From assembly GCF_018101125.2 (NCBI RefSeq), contig NZ_JAELVF020000002.1, forward strand, positions 6,576 through 70,575: 64,000 bases of DNA. Direction: 5' to 3'. The stretch is from Streptomyces tardus (GTDB lineage: Bacteria; Actinomycetota; Actinomycetes; Streptomycetales; Streptomycetaceae). Position 1 is the stretch's first letter; every line of letters starts with the position of its first letter. Below are positions 8,429 through 17,126 of the stretch, piece after piece. Position numbers and translations under genes: made by a program. Below the pieces are notes generated by a model, which worked only from the letters and a program-made list of their open reading frames with translations, was not told the origin of the DNA and ran no database searches.

Positions 8429-9601
8429 TCAGCGGCTCTCGGGGCCCGCCAGGTGGCGGGCGATGACCATCCGCTGGATCTGGTTGGTGCCCTCGACGAT
8501 CTGGAGCACCTTCGCCTCCCGCATGAGACGTTCGGCGGGGAAGTCGAGCGTGTAGCCGTATCCGCCGAGGAGTTGGACGGCGTCGGTGGTGACGCGCATC
8601 GCGGCGTCCGTGCAGAACAGCTTGGCCATGGCGGCCTGCCGGGAGAACGGTTCGCCCCGGTCGCGCAGTCGGGCGGCGGAGAGGTACAGCGCGCGACCCG
8701 CCTCGATCTGGGTGGCCATGTCGGCCAGCATGAAGCGCAGTCCCTGGAAGTCGGCGACGGGGCGGCCGAACTGGTGGCGCTGCGCGGTGTAGGTCAGTGC
8801 CTCGTCGAGCGCGGCCTGGGCGACACCGACGGCGCAGGCGGCGATGCCCAGCCGGCCGGAGTCCAGGGCGGCGAGCGCGATCGAGAAGCCCTGCCCCTCC
8901 TCCCCCAGGCGGCGGCTGTCGGGTATGCGCACGCCGTCGAAGTTGAGCTGGGCGGTCGGTGAGCCCTTCATGCCCATCTTGCGCTCGGGGACGGCGGCGG
9001 TCAGCCCTTCGGCGTCGCCGGGGACCAGGAAGGCGGTGATGCCTCGGGGGCCGGGCTCGCCGGTCCTGGCGAGCACGGTGTAGAAGTCGGCGACTCCGCC
9101 GTGGGTGATCCAGGACTTGGTGCCGTCGATGACCCAGTCGTCGCCGCCGCGCACGGCACGGGTGCGCAAGGACGCGGCGTCGGAACCGGAGGCGGGTTCG
9201 GAGAGGCAGTACGCGCCGAGCAGGCCGCCGCCGAGCATGTCGGGCAGCCGGCTCTTGCGCTGTTCCCGGCTGCCGAAGCCGGCGAGAGCGTGGCAGGCCA
9301 GGGTGTGGACGCTGACGCCCAGTCCGACCGTCAGACGGGCGGCGGCCAGCTCCTCCAGCACCTGGAGGTACACCTCGTAGGGCTGCTCGCCGCCGCCGTG
9401 TTCGGCGGGGTAGGGGAGGCCGAGCAGACCGGTGCGCGACATGAGGGCGAAGCTCTCGCGCGGGAAGCGGCCGGCTTCCTCCTCCTCGGCGGCGGGCGGT
9501 TTGATCTCGCGCTCCACCAGATCGCGGACGAGCTTGAGGAGATCCCTGGCTTCGTCGGTGGGCAGCAGGCGCTCCACCGGTTGAGGACCGTGGTCGGGCA
9601 T
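8429..9601 (-). CDS. Acyl-CoA dehydrogenase family protein
   Basis: A full-length 390-residue flavoenzyme that oxidises acyl-CoA at the alpha-beta bond. Seen: the N-terminal helical domain, YCLSEPASGSDAASL (flavin/substrate loop), WVIDGTKSWITHGG in the beta domain, RRLGEEGQGF, and the C-terminal QLLGGYGYTLDFPAERLMREAKVLQIVEGTNQIQ region, which includes the usual Glu-Gly-Thr near the flavin. GGGAGGAA lies 9 bases before the ATG. It stands alone on its strand; the chain-length preference cannot be read. Confidence 0.92.
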   Translation of the reverse strand: MPDHGPQPVERLLPTDEARDLLKLVRDLVEREIKPPAAEEEEAGRFPRESFALMSRTGLLGLPYPAEHGGGEQPYEVYLQVLEELAAARLTVGLGVSVHTLACHALAGFGSREQRKSRLPDMLGGGLLGAYCLSEPASGSDAASLRTRAVRGGDDWVIDGTKSWITHGGVADFYTVLARTGEPGPRGITAFLVPGDAEGLTAAVPERKMGMKGSPTAQLNFDGVRIPDSRRLGEEGQGFSIALAALDSGRLGIAACAVGVAQAALDEALTYTAQRHQFGRPVADFQGLRFMLADMATQIEAGRALYLSAARLRDRGEPFSRQAAMAKLFCTDAAMRVTTDAVQLLGGYGYTLDFPAERLMREAKVLQIVEGTNQIQRMVIARHLAGPESR

Positions 9602-9777
9602 GGTCGGGCTTCCTCCCTGTGGGGCGGAGTGGACGGGCGGGGCGGGCCTGGTGGGCCCGGTACGCCCGGTGGTCGGGCAACCGGTCGCGCTTCGGGTCGA
9701 CGAACGCGCGGGCGGTGCGTGTGGCCCGTGGATTATGCCCGATGCGGGTACGGGGCGTCACCGCATCGGCGGGGCAT

Positions 9778-9817
9778 CCGGCCGCCCCCGTCCCCGCGGC
9801 GGAGCGGGGGCGGCCGG
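9778..9817. terminator. Hairpin terminator after the mycothiol dehydrogenase gene
   Basis: Perfect 13-base arms (9778-9790 and 9805-9817) enclose a 14-base GC-rich loop. It lies 39 bases past the stop of the minus-strand gene at 9856 and upstream of the acyl-CoA dehydrogenase gene. No T run follows, as is usual in Streptomyces. Confidence 0.6.
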
Positions 9818-9855
9818 GCCGCGGGCCCGGACGGGTGTCCGGGCTGCGGTGCGGG

Positions 9856-10941
9856 TCAGAGGACGATCACGGAGCGCAGGACGTCGCCGCGGTGCATCCG
9901 GTCGAACGCGGCCTCCACGTCGTCCAGGCCGATGCGTTCGGTGACGAAGGAGGCGAGGTCCAGGCGTCCCTGCTGGTGCAGGTCGATCAGCATGGGGAAG
10001 TCGCGGGAGGGCAGGCAGTCGCCGTACCAGGAGGACTTGAGCGCGCCTCCCCGGCCGAAGACGTCCAGCAGCGGCAGTTGGAGCTTCATGTCGGGGGTGG
10101 GCACTCCGACGAGGACGACCGTGCCGGCCAGATCCCTTGCGTAGAAGGCCTGTTCGTAGGTCTCGGGGCGGCCGACGGCTTCGATGACGACGTCCGCGCC
10201 GAAGCCTCCGGTGGCCTCCCGGATCGCCTCGACGGGGTCGGTGGCGGTGGCGTCCACGGTGTGGGTGGCGCCGAAGGTGCGGGCGGTCTCCAGCTTCCGG
10301 GGGTCCACGTCGACCGCGATGATCCGGGCCGCTCCGGCCAGTCGCGCTCCGGCCACGGCCGCGTCGCCGACTCCGCCGCAACCGATCACCGCGACGCTGT
10401 CGCCCCTGCCGACCTGTCCGGTGTTGATGGCGGCGCCGATGCCGGCCATCACCCCGCAACCGAGCAGCCCGGCGACGGCCGGGTCCACCGCCGGGTCGAC
10501 CTTGGTGCACTGCCCCGCGGCGACCAGCGTCTTCTCGGCGAAGGCGCCGATGCCCAGCGCCGGGGAGAGCGGGGTCCCGTCGGTCAGGGTCATGGGCTGC
10601 CTGGCGTTGTGGGTGTCGAAGCAGTACCAGGGGCGGCCACGCTCGCAGGCGCGGCAACGGCCGCACACGGCGCGCCAGTTGAGGATCACGACATCGCCGG
10701 GAGCGACCTCGGTGACGCCCTCGCCCACCGACTCCACGACGCCGGACGCCTCGTGGCCGAGCAGGAACGGGAACTCGTCGTTGATCCCGCCCTGCTTGTA
10801 GTGGAGGTCGGTGTGGCAGACACCGCACGCCTTGATGTCGACCACCGCCTCGCCGGGCCCCGGGTCGGGCACGACAATGGTCTCCACCCGCACCGGCTCG
10901 TTCTTGCCCGGCGCCACCACGGCTCGTACTTCCTGCGTCAT
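9856..10941 (-). CDS. mscR: S-(hydroxymethyl)mycothiol dehydrogenase
   Basis: A zinc-dependent class III-like alcohol dehydrogenase of 361 residues. It oxidises the formaldehyde-mycothiol adduct (or reduces S-nitrosomycothiol) with NAD. Seen: ACGVCHTDLHYKQGG with catalytic zinc ligands, GHEASG, the structural-zinc cysteines in NWRAVCGRCRACERGRPWYC, and the NAD fold GCGGVGDAAVAGARLAG. GAGGAG precedes the ATG at 10941 by 7 bases, which excludes a longer in-frame reading. In many actinomycetes a metallo-beta-lactamase-fold gene follows mscR; here none does. A flavoprotein disulfide reductase lies upstream on the same strand. Confidence 0.93.
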   Translation of the reverse strand: MTQEVRAVVAPGKNEPVRVETIVVPDPGPGEAVVDIKACGVCHTDLHYKQGGINDEFPFLLGHEASGVVESVGEGVTEVAPGDVVILNWRAVCGRCRACERGRPWYCFDTHNARQPMTLTDGTPLSPALGIGAFAEKTLVAAGQCTKVDPAVDPAVAGLLGCGVMAGIGAAINTGQVGRGDSVAVIGCGGVGDAAVAGARLAGAARIIAVDVDPRKLETARTFGATHTVDATATDPVEAIREATGGFGADVVIEAVGRPETYEQAFYARDLAGTVVLVGVPTPDMKLQLPLLDVFGRGGALKSSWYGDCLPSRDFPMLIDLHQQGRLDLASFVTERIGLDDVEAAFDRMHRGDVLRSVIVL

Positions 10942-11057
10942 CAGCGCTCCTCGTCCAGGGTCCCGGTGTCCGGCCCACTGCGACGAGAAGAACCAGGTCA
11001 CGGCGTGGCCGGCACAGCCCTGCCAGGCTCTCACGAACGTCGCGGGTGCGGGCGGCC

Positions 11058-11092
11058 GTTGTGGCACCCGATCGGAGTCCGGGTGCCACAAC
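11058..11092. terminator. Hairpin terminator after the flavoprotein gene
   Basis: Perfect 13-base arms (11058-11070 and 11080-11092) with a 9-base loop lie about 60 bases beyond the minus-strand stop at 11153 and before mscR, so the two genes are probably separate transcripts. Confidence 0.7.
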
Positions 11093-11152
11093 GCAGCGGG
11101 TGCGCGGTGCGGGCGCTACCGGTGCGCGGGCACGGCGGGCAGGCCGGTGGGC

Positions 11153-12568
11153 TCAGCCGGCCTCCCGCACCGCCGAGACGGCCTTGCGCGCGGCCACCAG
11201 GACCGGGTCCCACACCGGTGAGAAGGGCGGCGCGTAGCCGAGGTCCAGCATGGTCATCTGCTCGACGGTCATTCCGGCGGTCAGCGCCACCGCCGCGATG
11301 TCGACCCGTTTCCCCGCGCCCTCGCGTCCGACGATCTGCACGCCCAGCAGACGGCCGGTACGGCGTTCGGCGAGCAGCTTGACGCGCATCGGAGCGGCGC
11401 CGGGGTAGTAGCCGGCGCGGCTGGTGGCCTCGACGGTGACGGTGACCCAGCGCAGCCCGGCAGCCCGGGCCTGCGCCTCCAGCAGCCCGGTGCGACCGAT
11501 CTCCAGCTCGCACACCTTGCTGACGGCGGTTCCGACCACGCCGGGGAAGGTGGCGTAGTCGCCCCCGATGTTGCGTCCGACGACCTGGCCCTGCTTGTTG
11601 GCGTGGGTGCCGAGCGGGATGTGCCGGTGGGCACCGGTGATTCGGTCCAGCACCTCGACGCAGTCGCCGGCGGCCCAGATGTTGTCGTGCCCACGCACCC
11701 GCATGGCCAGATCGGTCAGCACTCCCCCGCTGTCGCCCAGCGGCAGGCCGGCGTCCCGGGCGAGGTCGGTGAGCGGCCTCACGCCCATGCCGAGGACGAC
11801 CAGTTCGGCCTCGTGGCGGTCGGTCTCGGTGGTGACAGCCCGTACCCGGCCCTCCGCGTCGGTCTCCAGGCCAGTGACGGCCGAGCCGAGTGCGGTGGCC
11901 ACCTCCAGGCGGTTCAGGGCCTCGCGGACGTGGGCGCCCATGTCCGGGTCGAGGGTGGTCATGGGCTCCTCGGCCCGGTCGACGAGGGTGACGCGGTAGC
12001 CGTGGCGCAGCAGGGCCTCGGCCATCTCCACCCCGATGTAGCCGGCTCCCACGACCACGGCGCGCGGCCGCTCGTCGGCGCGGCGGCGGTCGAGCGCGGC
12101 GAGGTCGGCCAGGAGGCGTTCGCCGTCGCCGAGGGTCTGTACGGCGTGCACGCCCTCGGCGTCGATGCCGGGCAGCGGCGGCCGGATGGGCCGGGCGCCG
12201 GTGGCCAGCACGAGTTCGTCGTAGCCGGTCCACTCCTCCCGGCCGCTGCCGCCCTCGCGGGTGCGCACCCGCGAGCCCTGGACGTCCAGCGCGGTGACCT
12301 CGGTGCGGGTACGCACGTCGATGCCGCGCTCCCGGTGCTCCTGGGGACTGCGGGCCACCAGCTCGTCGCGATCGGTGACGTCACCGGCGACCCAGTACGG
12401 GATGCCGCAGGCGGAGTAGGAGGTGTGGTCGCCGCGTTCGAAGGCGACGATCTCCAACTCCTCGGGCGGGCACAGCCGTCGGGCCTGGGACGCGGCGGAC
12501 ATGCCGGCGGCGTCGCCCCCGACGATCACCATTCTTCTGGGGCTCCTGGTCCTGCCGGGCCGGCTCAT
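11153..12568 (-). CDS. FAD-dependent CoA-disulfide-reductase-like enzyme
   Basis: A 471-residue pyridine nucleotide-disulfide oxidoreductase. Seen: the FAD fold VIVGGDAAGMSAASQARR, a single active-site Cys in SYSACGIPYW (the hallmark of CoA-disulfide reductase and NADH oxidase types), ATGARPIRPPLPG, the NAD fold VVVGAGYIGVEMAEALL, AAGDCVEV, and a dimerisation domain with VGTAVSKVCELEIGRTGL. The ATG at 12568 has AAGGA 8 bases upstream. Candidate substrates are CoA or other low-molecular-weight disulfides, or polysulfide. The nearby mycothiol enzyme suggests a thiol-redox role, but that is inference. Confidence 0.87.
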   Translation of the reverse strand: MSRPGRTRSPRRMVIVGGDAAGMSAASQARRLCPPEELEIVAFERGDHTSYSACGIPYWVAGDVTDRDELVARSPQEHRERGIDVRTRTEVTALDVQGSRVRTREGGSGREEWTGYDELVLATGARPIRPPLPGIDAEGVHAVQTLGDGERLLADLAALDRRRADERPRAVVVGAGYIGVEMAEALLRHGYRVTLVDRAEEPMTTLDPDMGAHVREALNRLEVATALGSAVTGLETDAEGRVRAVTTETDRHEAELVVLGMGVRPLTDLARDAGLPLGDSGGVLTDLAMRVRGHDNIWAAGDCVEVLDRITGAHRHIPLGTHANKQGQVVGRNIGGDYATFPGVVGTAVSKVCELEIGRTGLLEAQARAAGLRWVTVTVEATSRAGYYPGAAPMRVKLLAERRTGRLLGVQIVGREGAGKRVDIAAVALTAGMTVEQMTMLDLGYAPPFSPVWDPVLVAARKAVSAVREAG

Positions 12569-12931
12569 CCGCGGTTCCTTTCGGCTGGTGGTGCTGGTCG
12601 CGCCTGGTCCGCCGACCGTACCCGGGCCCCCCTGCGTGCGGCGGCGACGCCGCGGGGAAGCGGGCCGGGGCGTACGGGCCTGCGGAAGGCGCGAGTTGAC
12701 GCCCCGTCGGCGGCGAGGCGCGTCCCGCTCGGACGGTGCTGTCCGGATCGGGCGGTACGGCCCGCCGCGGACGGTGCTGTCCCGATCGGGAGGCGGCCCG
12801 CCGGCCGCCTGAGGTGCCCGGAGACGGGGCGCGCCCGACGGGGCGCGGGGCCGCGGCGGTAACGTCTGGCGGTGCGGCCCGCCACGCATTCTCGGCGGCC
12901 GGGATCGGCGGCGACCAGGGAGCGGGCGGAA
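12569..12931. other. Divergent intergenic region with direct repeats
   Basis: This 363-base region holds the divergent promoters of the flavoprotein gene and a small zinc-ribbon gene. It contains two near-identical copies (one mismatch in 22) of a motif beginning GGACGGTGCTGTCC and ending GATCGGG, at 12731-12752 and 12769-12790, 38 bases apart start to start. Such a spacing could be a regulator's binding array. No open frame here is credible. Confidence 0.5.
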
Positions 12932-13144
12932 ATGACGGCACGGGCGTATGTGAACGAGCAGCAGGTCAGCTGTGTCTTCTGTCGGTTCGACCAATTCGAC
13001 CGGCGCGAGATAAAGCTCAACACCACGGGCATGTCGTTCATGGGGTTGGACTGGGCGAACAGGGCGGCCACCGGGCTGGTGTGCGCGCAGTGCGGCTACA
13101 TCCAGATGTTCCTGGACCCGGCGATCCGCTACGAGGACAGCTGA
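12932..13144 (+). CDS. Small zinc-ribbon protein, unknown function
   Basis: A 70-residue protein with two Cys pairs, CVFC near residue 14 and CAQC near residue 54, making a four-Cys zinc ribbon. The C-terminus is GYIQMFLDPAIRYEDS. The ATG at 12932 has GGGCGGA just upstream; a longer in-frame reading from 12872 adds an arginine-rich, unlikely leader. Small proteins of this kind are common in Streptomyces and are sometimes annotated as DNA- or nucleotide-binding, but nothing here proves a role. Confidence 0.65.
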   Translation: MTARAYVNEQQVSCVFCRFDQFDRREIKLNTTGMSFMGLDWANRAATGLVCAQCGYIQMFLDPAIRYEDS

Positions 13145-13392
13145 ACCCAGGACCGCGCAAGCGGTACGGCGCGAAGCACCGGGCGGGGCGACCGCGTGAC
13201 AGCGGCACGGGGACGCACGCGACGTCGTACGGCTGTGCCCTTTTCGCCGGTGTGAGCCCTGCCCAAGACCCTTTGGCGGTACGTGTGTTGCCCGGCGCGA
13301 CTACTGCGGGTGAGCGGGGCGGCACAGGTGTCGTACGCTGCTCGTCTGCAGCAGGGGGATCACTTTCCGCGTTCCACAGGAGGATCAGCACC

Positions 13393-14103
13393 ATGTCACG
13401 ACGGGGTACTTCGGGTATCGCAGTCGCCGCCGCGCTCACCGCCGTTCTGCTCTCGGCCTGCGGAGGCGGTGAGGACGGGTCGAGCGGGTCCGCCGACAAG
13501 GGCGCCGATTCCGGTGGCCGCTCCGCCGAGGAGCTGGTGAAGGCGGTGAACAAGGAGATGGGTGCGACCTCCTTCCGCGCCAAGGGCAGCAGCACCGCTT
13601 TCGAGGGCGGGCAGCAGGAGATGTGGGTGGATCCGGAGCAGGGTCTGCGCATCCGGGTTTCGGCGCCCGAGCTGGCGACGACCGACATGTTCTGTTCGGA
13701 GGGCACGCTCTACACCAGCACCGCGCTCGTCTCCGCCCAGTTGGCGCAGAAGGGCCAGAAGGTCCAGGTGCCCAAGGACCTGGAGAACAAGTACGTCAGC
13801 ACCACCGCCGGCGGCAGCTGCAACCGGCTGTACGAGATCTTCCCCGGCGCGAAGCTGGACGAGAAGCTGAACGACGAGGTCGGCGGCAAGGCCACCACCG
13901 CCCTGGTGGCCGAGTCCCAGGGCAACAAGGACGTGTACCAGGTCGCGGCGAAGGGCAGGGCGCTGGTGCTGCGCATGGACTCCGAGCACGGAGACCGCAA
14001 GAGCACCACGAGCTACGACTCCTTCGGCGAGGACCTGCGCATCACCATGCCGCAGGAGAGCTCGGTGATCGCGATGAAGGAGTTCCAGGACGCGGTGAAG
14101 TGA
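13393..14103 (+). CDS. Putative secreted lipoprotein
   Basis: A 236-residue lipoprotein. Its signal peptide ends in the lipobox LLSACG (Cys near residue 24), followed by a Gly/Ser/Asp-rich linker and a single globular domain beginning EELVKAVNKEMGATSFRAKG. The domain has alternating beta strands resembling LppX/LprG-type lipoprotein folds, which carry lipids in mycobacteria; that likeness is weak. Two further cysteines (MFCSEG and GSCNRL) may form a disulfide. AGGAGG precedes the ATG by 9 bases. A strong terminator follows. Ligand unknown. Confidence 0.75.
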   Translation: MSRRGTSGIAVAAALTAVLLSACGGGEDGSSGSADKGADSGGRSAEELVKAVNKEMGATSFRAKGSSTAFEGGQQEMWVDPEQGLRIRVSAPELATTDMFCSEGTLYTSTALVSAQLAQKGQKVQVPKDLENKYVSTTAGGSCNRLYEIFPGAKLDEKLNDEVGGKATTALVAESQGNKDVYQVAAKGRALVLRMDSEHGDRKSTTSYDSFGEDLRITMPQESSVIAMKEFQDAVK

Positions 14104-14117
14104 CCTGTCGCGTACGG

Positions 14118-14156
14118 CACTTCGGGGCGCCCCGTGTTTCGGGGCGCCCCGAAGTG
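14118..14156. terminator. Bidirectional hairpin terminator
   Basis: A perfect 17-base inverted repeat (14118-14134 with 14140-14156) with loop TGTTT lies 15 bases after the lipoprotein stop and 35 bases beyond the stop of the convergent quinone oxidoreductase gene. It can serve both. Confidence 0.88.
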
Positions 14157-14191
14157 TGCGGCGGCGGGCGCGTCTGTCGCGCGGTGCCGGG

Positions 14192-15160
14192 TCAGCGCAG
14201 CCGGAGGGTGACCTTGCCGGTGGCGCGGCGCTCGTCGAGCAGGGCCAGGGCGTCGGCGGCCTCGTCGAGGCTGTGGCGGGGACCGGGCGGAGGAACGATC
14301 GCACCGGACTCCAGGAGCGGCAGCAACTCCTCCCACTGTGCGCGCAGGTAGTCGGGACGGGCCAGCCAGAAGGCGCCCCAACCGACCCCGACCACCGAGA
14401 TGTTGTTCAGCAGCAGCCGGTTGACCTTCACGGTGGGGATCTCGCCGCCGGTGAAGCCGACGACCAGCAGCCGTCCCTCGGGGGCGAGGCTGCGCAGCGA
14501 GTCGGTGAAGCGGTCGCCGCCGACCGGGTCGACGACGATGTCCACTCCCCTGCCGCCGGTCAACTCCGCGACACGGGCCCGGAACCCGTCCGCGAGCACG
14601 GTCTCGTGCGCCCCCGCGGACCGCGCCGCGTCGGCCTTGGCGTCGGTGGAGACGACGGCGATGACGTGGGCGCCGAGCGCACGGGCGAGCTGCACGGCGG
14701 CGGTGCCGACCCCGCCGGCGGCGCCGTGCACCAGTACGGTCTCCCCCGCGCGCAGGCCCCCGCGGCGGGTGAGGGCGAAGTGCACGGTGAGGTAGTTCAT
14801 CGGCAGCCCGGCGGCGGCGGTGAAGGAGAGCCGGTCGGGCAGCGGGAAGACGGCTCGGACGTCGACGGCGACCAGTTCGGCGAAGCCGCCGAACCCCGGG
14901 AACGCGGCCACCCGGTCGCCGGCGGTCAGGCCGCTGTCGTCCGGGGCGCTGCGTACGACACCGGCGACCTCGGAGCCGGGGCTGAACGGGGGTTCGGGCC
15001 TCAGCTGGTACTCGCCGCGCGTCAACAGCACGTCGGGGTAGGCCACTCCGGCCTCGTGGACCTCGATCAGGACCTGGCCGGGACCGGCCTGCGGGTCGTC
15101 GACCTCGGCGACCGCGACGGACCGGGGGCCGTCCAGCGTGGACACCTGTACTGCGCGCAT
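14192..15160 (-). CDS. Zinc-type/quinone NADPH oxidoreductase (MDR family)
   Basis: A 322-residue medium-chain dehydrogenase/reductase of the quinone-oxidoreductase branch. Seen: the GroES-like N-terminal domain (DPQAGPGQVLIEVHEAGVAYPD, PGSEVAGVV), the NADPH fold VLVHGAAGGVGTAAVQLARALGA, and the PVGGDRF and GRLLVVGFTGGEIPTVKVN segments. Zinc-ligand cysteines are absent, so this is probably a zinc-free NADPH:quinone or enoyl reductase. AGAGGAGA lies 8 bases before the ATG. The histidine phosphatase gene lies just upstream on the same strand; the 89-base gap allows a shared transcript. Confidence 0.88.
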   Translation of the reverse strand: MRAVQVSTLDGPRSVAVAEVDDPQAGPGQVLIEVHEAGVAYPDVLLTRGEYQLRPEPPFSPGSEVAGVVRSAPDDSGLTAGDRVAAFPGFGGFAELVAVDVRAVFPLPDRLSFTAAAGLPMNYLTVHFALTRRGGLRAGETVLVHGAAGGVGTAAVQLARALGAHVIAVVSTDAKADAARSAGAHETVLADGFRARVAELTGGRGVDIVVDPVGGDRFTDSLRSLAPEGRLLVVGFTGGEIPTVKVNRLLLNNISVVGVGWGAFWLARPDYLRAQWEELLPLLESGAIVPPPGPRHSLDEAADALALLDERRATGKVTLRLR

Positions 15161-15249
15161 GGGCGGTTCTCCTCTGGTGGGTGTGGGCGCGGGCTGGGGG
15201 GGCGGAGGACTGCGGTCGGGCTGGGGTCTGCCGAAGGGCGGGCGTGCAG

Positions 15250-16008
15250 TCAGCGGTAGGTGCGCAGGGCCTGCTGCTCGCCGCTGAGATGGGCGTGGTC
15301 GTTGAGGGCGAGCAGGGTGGCGCCGGAGCGTCCGAGGAGCACCGTGGTCACGGCGGCATTGAGCATCACGCGGTTGACGGCCACCACCGCGGTGGCCGGC
15401 AGCGACAGCAGTCGCCCGCACAGCGCGGCCAGCACCCCGCCCGAGGTGACGACGACGGCGTCGCGGGCAGCGGTCGCGCGGCCGGGGGCTGAACCGGGGG
15501 CCGGGGAAGCTGCGAGGGCAGCCGCGAGGTCCGTCAGGGCTTCGCCGGCGCGCTCGCTGAACCGCGGCCAACCGTCCTCGTCCGCCGCAGGCACGTCCGT
15601 CTCGATCCACCGCAACAGTGCCGCGTCCAGCATCTGTTGGACCTCGCGCGAGCTGCTCGGAGCGGCGCTGTGCGCACGTTCGCGCGCGGCGCCCTCGGAG
15701 TCTGCGGAGCTGCCGGGGCCCTCGGTGGCCGCGGGGCCGTGGCGGTCGAGCAGACGCAGATGGTCGTACTCGTTCCAACGGGCGTCGGTGCGCAGGGCGC
15801 TCTCGAAGCCGCCTGCTCCGGCCAGGAGTTCGGCGGTCTCGCGCTGCCTGCGCAGGGTGCCGCAGACCAGCAGGGGGTCGCGCGGCGTCCGGCGTGCCAG
15901 CTCGCGTCCGACCACGGCGGCCTGGGCCCGGCCGGTGTCCGAGAGCGCGTCGTAGTCCTGTGCGCCGAAGGACGCCTGTCCGTGGCGCACGAGATGGATG
16001 ACGGGCAT
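15250..16008 (-). CDS. Histidine phosphatase family protein
   Basis: A 252-residue member of the histidine phosphatase (phosphoglycerate-mutase-like) superfamily. The catalytic motif LVRHGQASFG is at residues 6-15, with a second Arg in CGTLRRQRET and a later VVVTSGGVLAALCG where a catalytic His often lies in relatives; here Ser-Gly-Gly occurs instead. A central Pro/Ser/Glu-rich insertion (about residues 95-125) is poorly conserved in type. The start is ATG 16008 with GAAAGG upstream. It is followed closely by the quinone reductase gene. Substrate unknown. Confidence 0.8.
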   Translation of the reverse strand: MPVIHLVRHGQASFGAQDYDALSDTGRAQAAVVGRELARRTPRDPLLVCGTLRRQRETAELLAGAGGFESALRTDARWNEYDHLRLLDRHGPAATEGPGSSADSEGAARERAHSAAPSSSREVQQMLDAALLRWIETDVPAADEDGWPRFSERAGEALTDLAAALAASPAPGSAPGRATAARDAVVVTSGGVLAALCGRLLSLPATAVVAVNRVMLNAAVTTVLLGRSGATLLALNDHAHLSGEQQALRTYR

Positions 16009-16052
16009 TGCCTGGTGCCTTTCACGAGGGAGCGGTAGGCCTCCGGCGCGCG

Positions 16053-17126
16053 TCAACTCCTGCGCGCAGGACCGGACTCCGCCGCGCGAATCCTCGAACG
16101 GCAGCGGTGGTCAAGGTAGTTGACGGCGAGCCACAGATGCCGGAAGGCCGGGTTGCGGGTCTGCCTGTGGTGGTAGCGGTGGTAGATCTGCTGGGCGATA
16201 CCGGCGAGGCGGAACATGCCGAACACCTCGTAGAAGACCCAGTTCTCCACCGGCAGGCCGGTGCCACGACGGTAGCGTTCCACCAGTTCGGCGCGGGTCA
16301 GCATGCCCGGGAGGTGGCTGGGCTGGCGCCGCGTGGAGCGGGCCATCCGGTCGTCGTCCGCCTGCACCCAGTACGCCAGCGCACTGCCGAGCTCCATCAA
16401 CGGGTCGCCCACCGTGGCCAGTTCCCAGTCCAGTACCCCGGCGACCTCCAGGGAGTCGGGTTCCAGGACGAGGTTGTCCAGGCGCCAGTCGTTGTGAATG
16501 ACGCGGGCGGCGACGTCGTCGGGACGGTTGTCGGCGAGCCAGCGCGAGACGCGGGCGAAGCTCGGGGTGTTCCAGGTGCGTGCGCGGGCGTACCGCCGGG
16601 TCCAGCCCTCGACCTGGCGCTCGACATAGCCAGGCCCTCGGCCGAGGTCCGCGAGGTCTGTGCCGGCGGGGTCGACCCGGTGCAGCTCGATCAGAGTGTC
16701 GACATAGCGTTCGGACAGTGCGCGGGCCCTGGCGGGGCCGAGGTCCAGGCCCGCGGGCGGGTTGCGCCGCAGTACGACGCCCGGCACCCGGTCCATCACG
16801 TAGAACTCGTCGCCGATGACCTCCTGGTCCCGGCACAGCGCCCGTACGTTCGGTACCTTCCCGAAGGCGGGGCGCAGCGCCTGCTGGACCCGGTACTCGC
16901 GGGCCATGTCGTGCGCGGTGGAGGATCTGCCGCCTTTCGGCGGTCGGCGCAGGATCAGCTCGGTGTCCGGGTAGCGCAGCAGATACGTCAAGTTGGACGC
17001 GCCGCCGGAGAACTGGGTGACAGTGGGGTTTCCGCTCACCTCCGGCAGCCGCTCCGCCAGCCAGGCGGTGACGCGGTCGGTGTCGAAGGCGTCCTCGGCC
17101 CGTACCTGTCCGAGTCCCTCGCTCAT
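16053..17126 (-). CDS. Phosphotransferase family protein (APH/ACAD10-like)
   Basis: A 357-residue protein with the aminoglycoside-phosphotransferase kinase fold, in the branch related to the kinase domain of ACAD10/11. Seen: FSGGASNLTYLLRYPDTELILRRPP (nucleotide loop and Lys/Arg), HNDWRLDNLVLEP (catalytic loop with Asp and Asn), and VLDWELATVGDPLMELG (metal-binding Asp). In mammals ACAD11 phosphorylates 4-hydroxyacyl-CoA before further steps. The upstream neighbours, an acyl-CoA dehydrogenase and an SDR in the same coupled operon, support a similar role in hydroxy-acid breakdown. The ATG overlaps the SDR stop (ATGA). Confidence 0.85.
   Translation of the reverse strand: MSEGLGQVRAEDAFDTDRVTAWLAERLPEVSGNPTVTQFSGGASNLTYLLRYPDTELILRRPPKGGRSSTAHDMAREYRVQQALRPAFGKVPNVRALCRDQEVIGDEFYVMDRVPGVVLRRNPPAGLDLGPARARALSERYVDTLIELHRVDPAGTDLADLGRGPGYVERQVEGWTRRYARARTWNTPSFARVSRWLADNRPDDVAARVIHNDWRLDNLVLEPDSLEVAGVLDWELATVGDPLMELGSALAYWVQADDDRMARSTRRQPSHLPGMLTRAELVERYRRGTGLPVENWVFYEVFGMFRLAGIAQQIYHRYHHRQTRNPAFRHLWLAVNYLDHRCRSRIRAAESGPARRS

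Noticed and set aside
9619..11382. Long plus-strand open frame (587 codons) over the mycothiol dehydrogenase
   Set aside because: It is antisense to mscR, has Arg/Gly/Val-rich composition with no domain, and is a normal by-product of high-GC codon bias.
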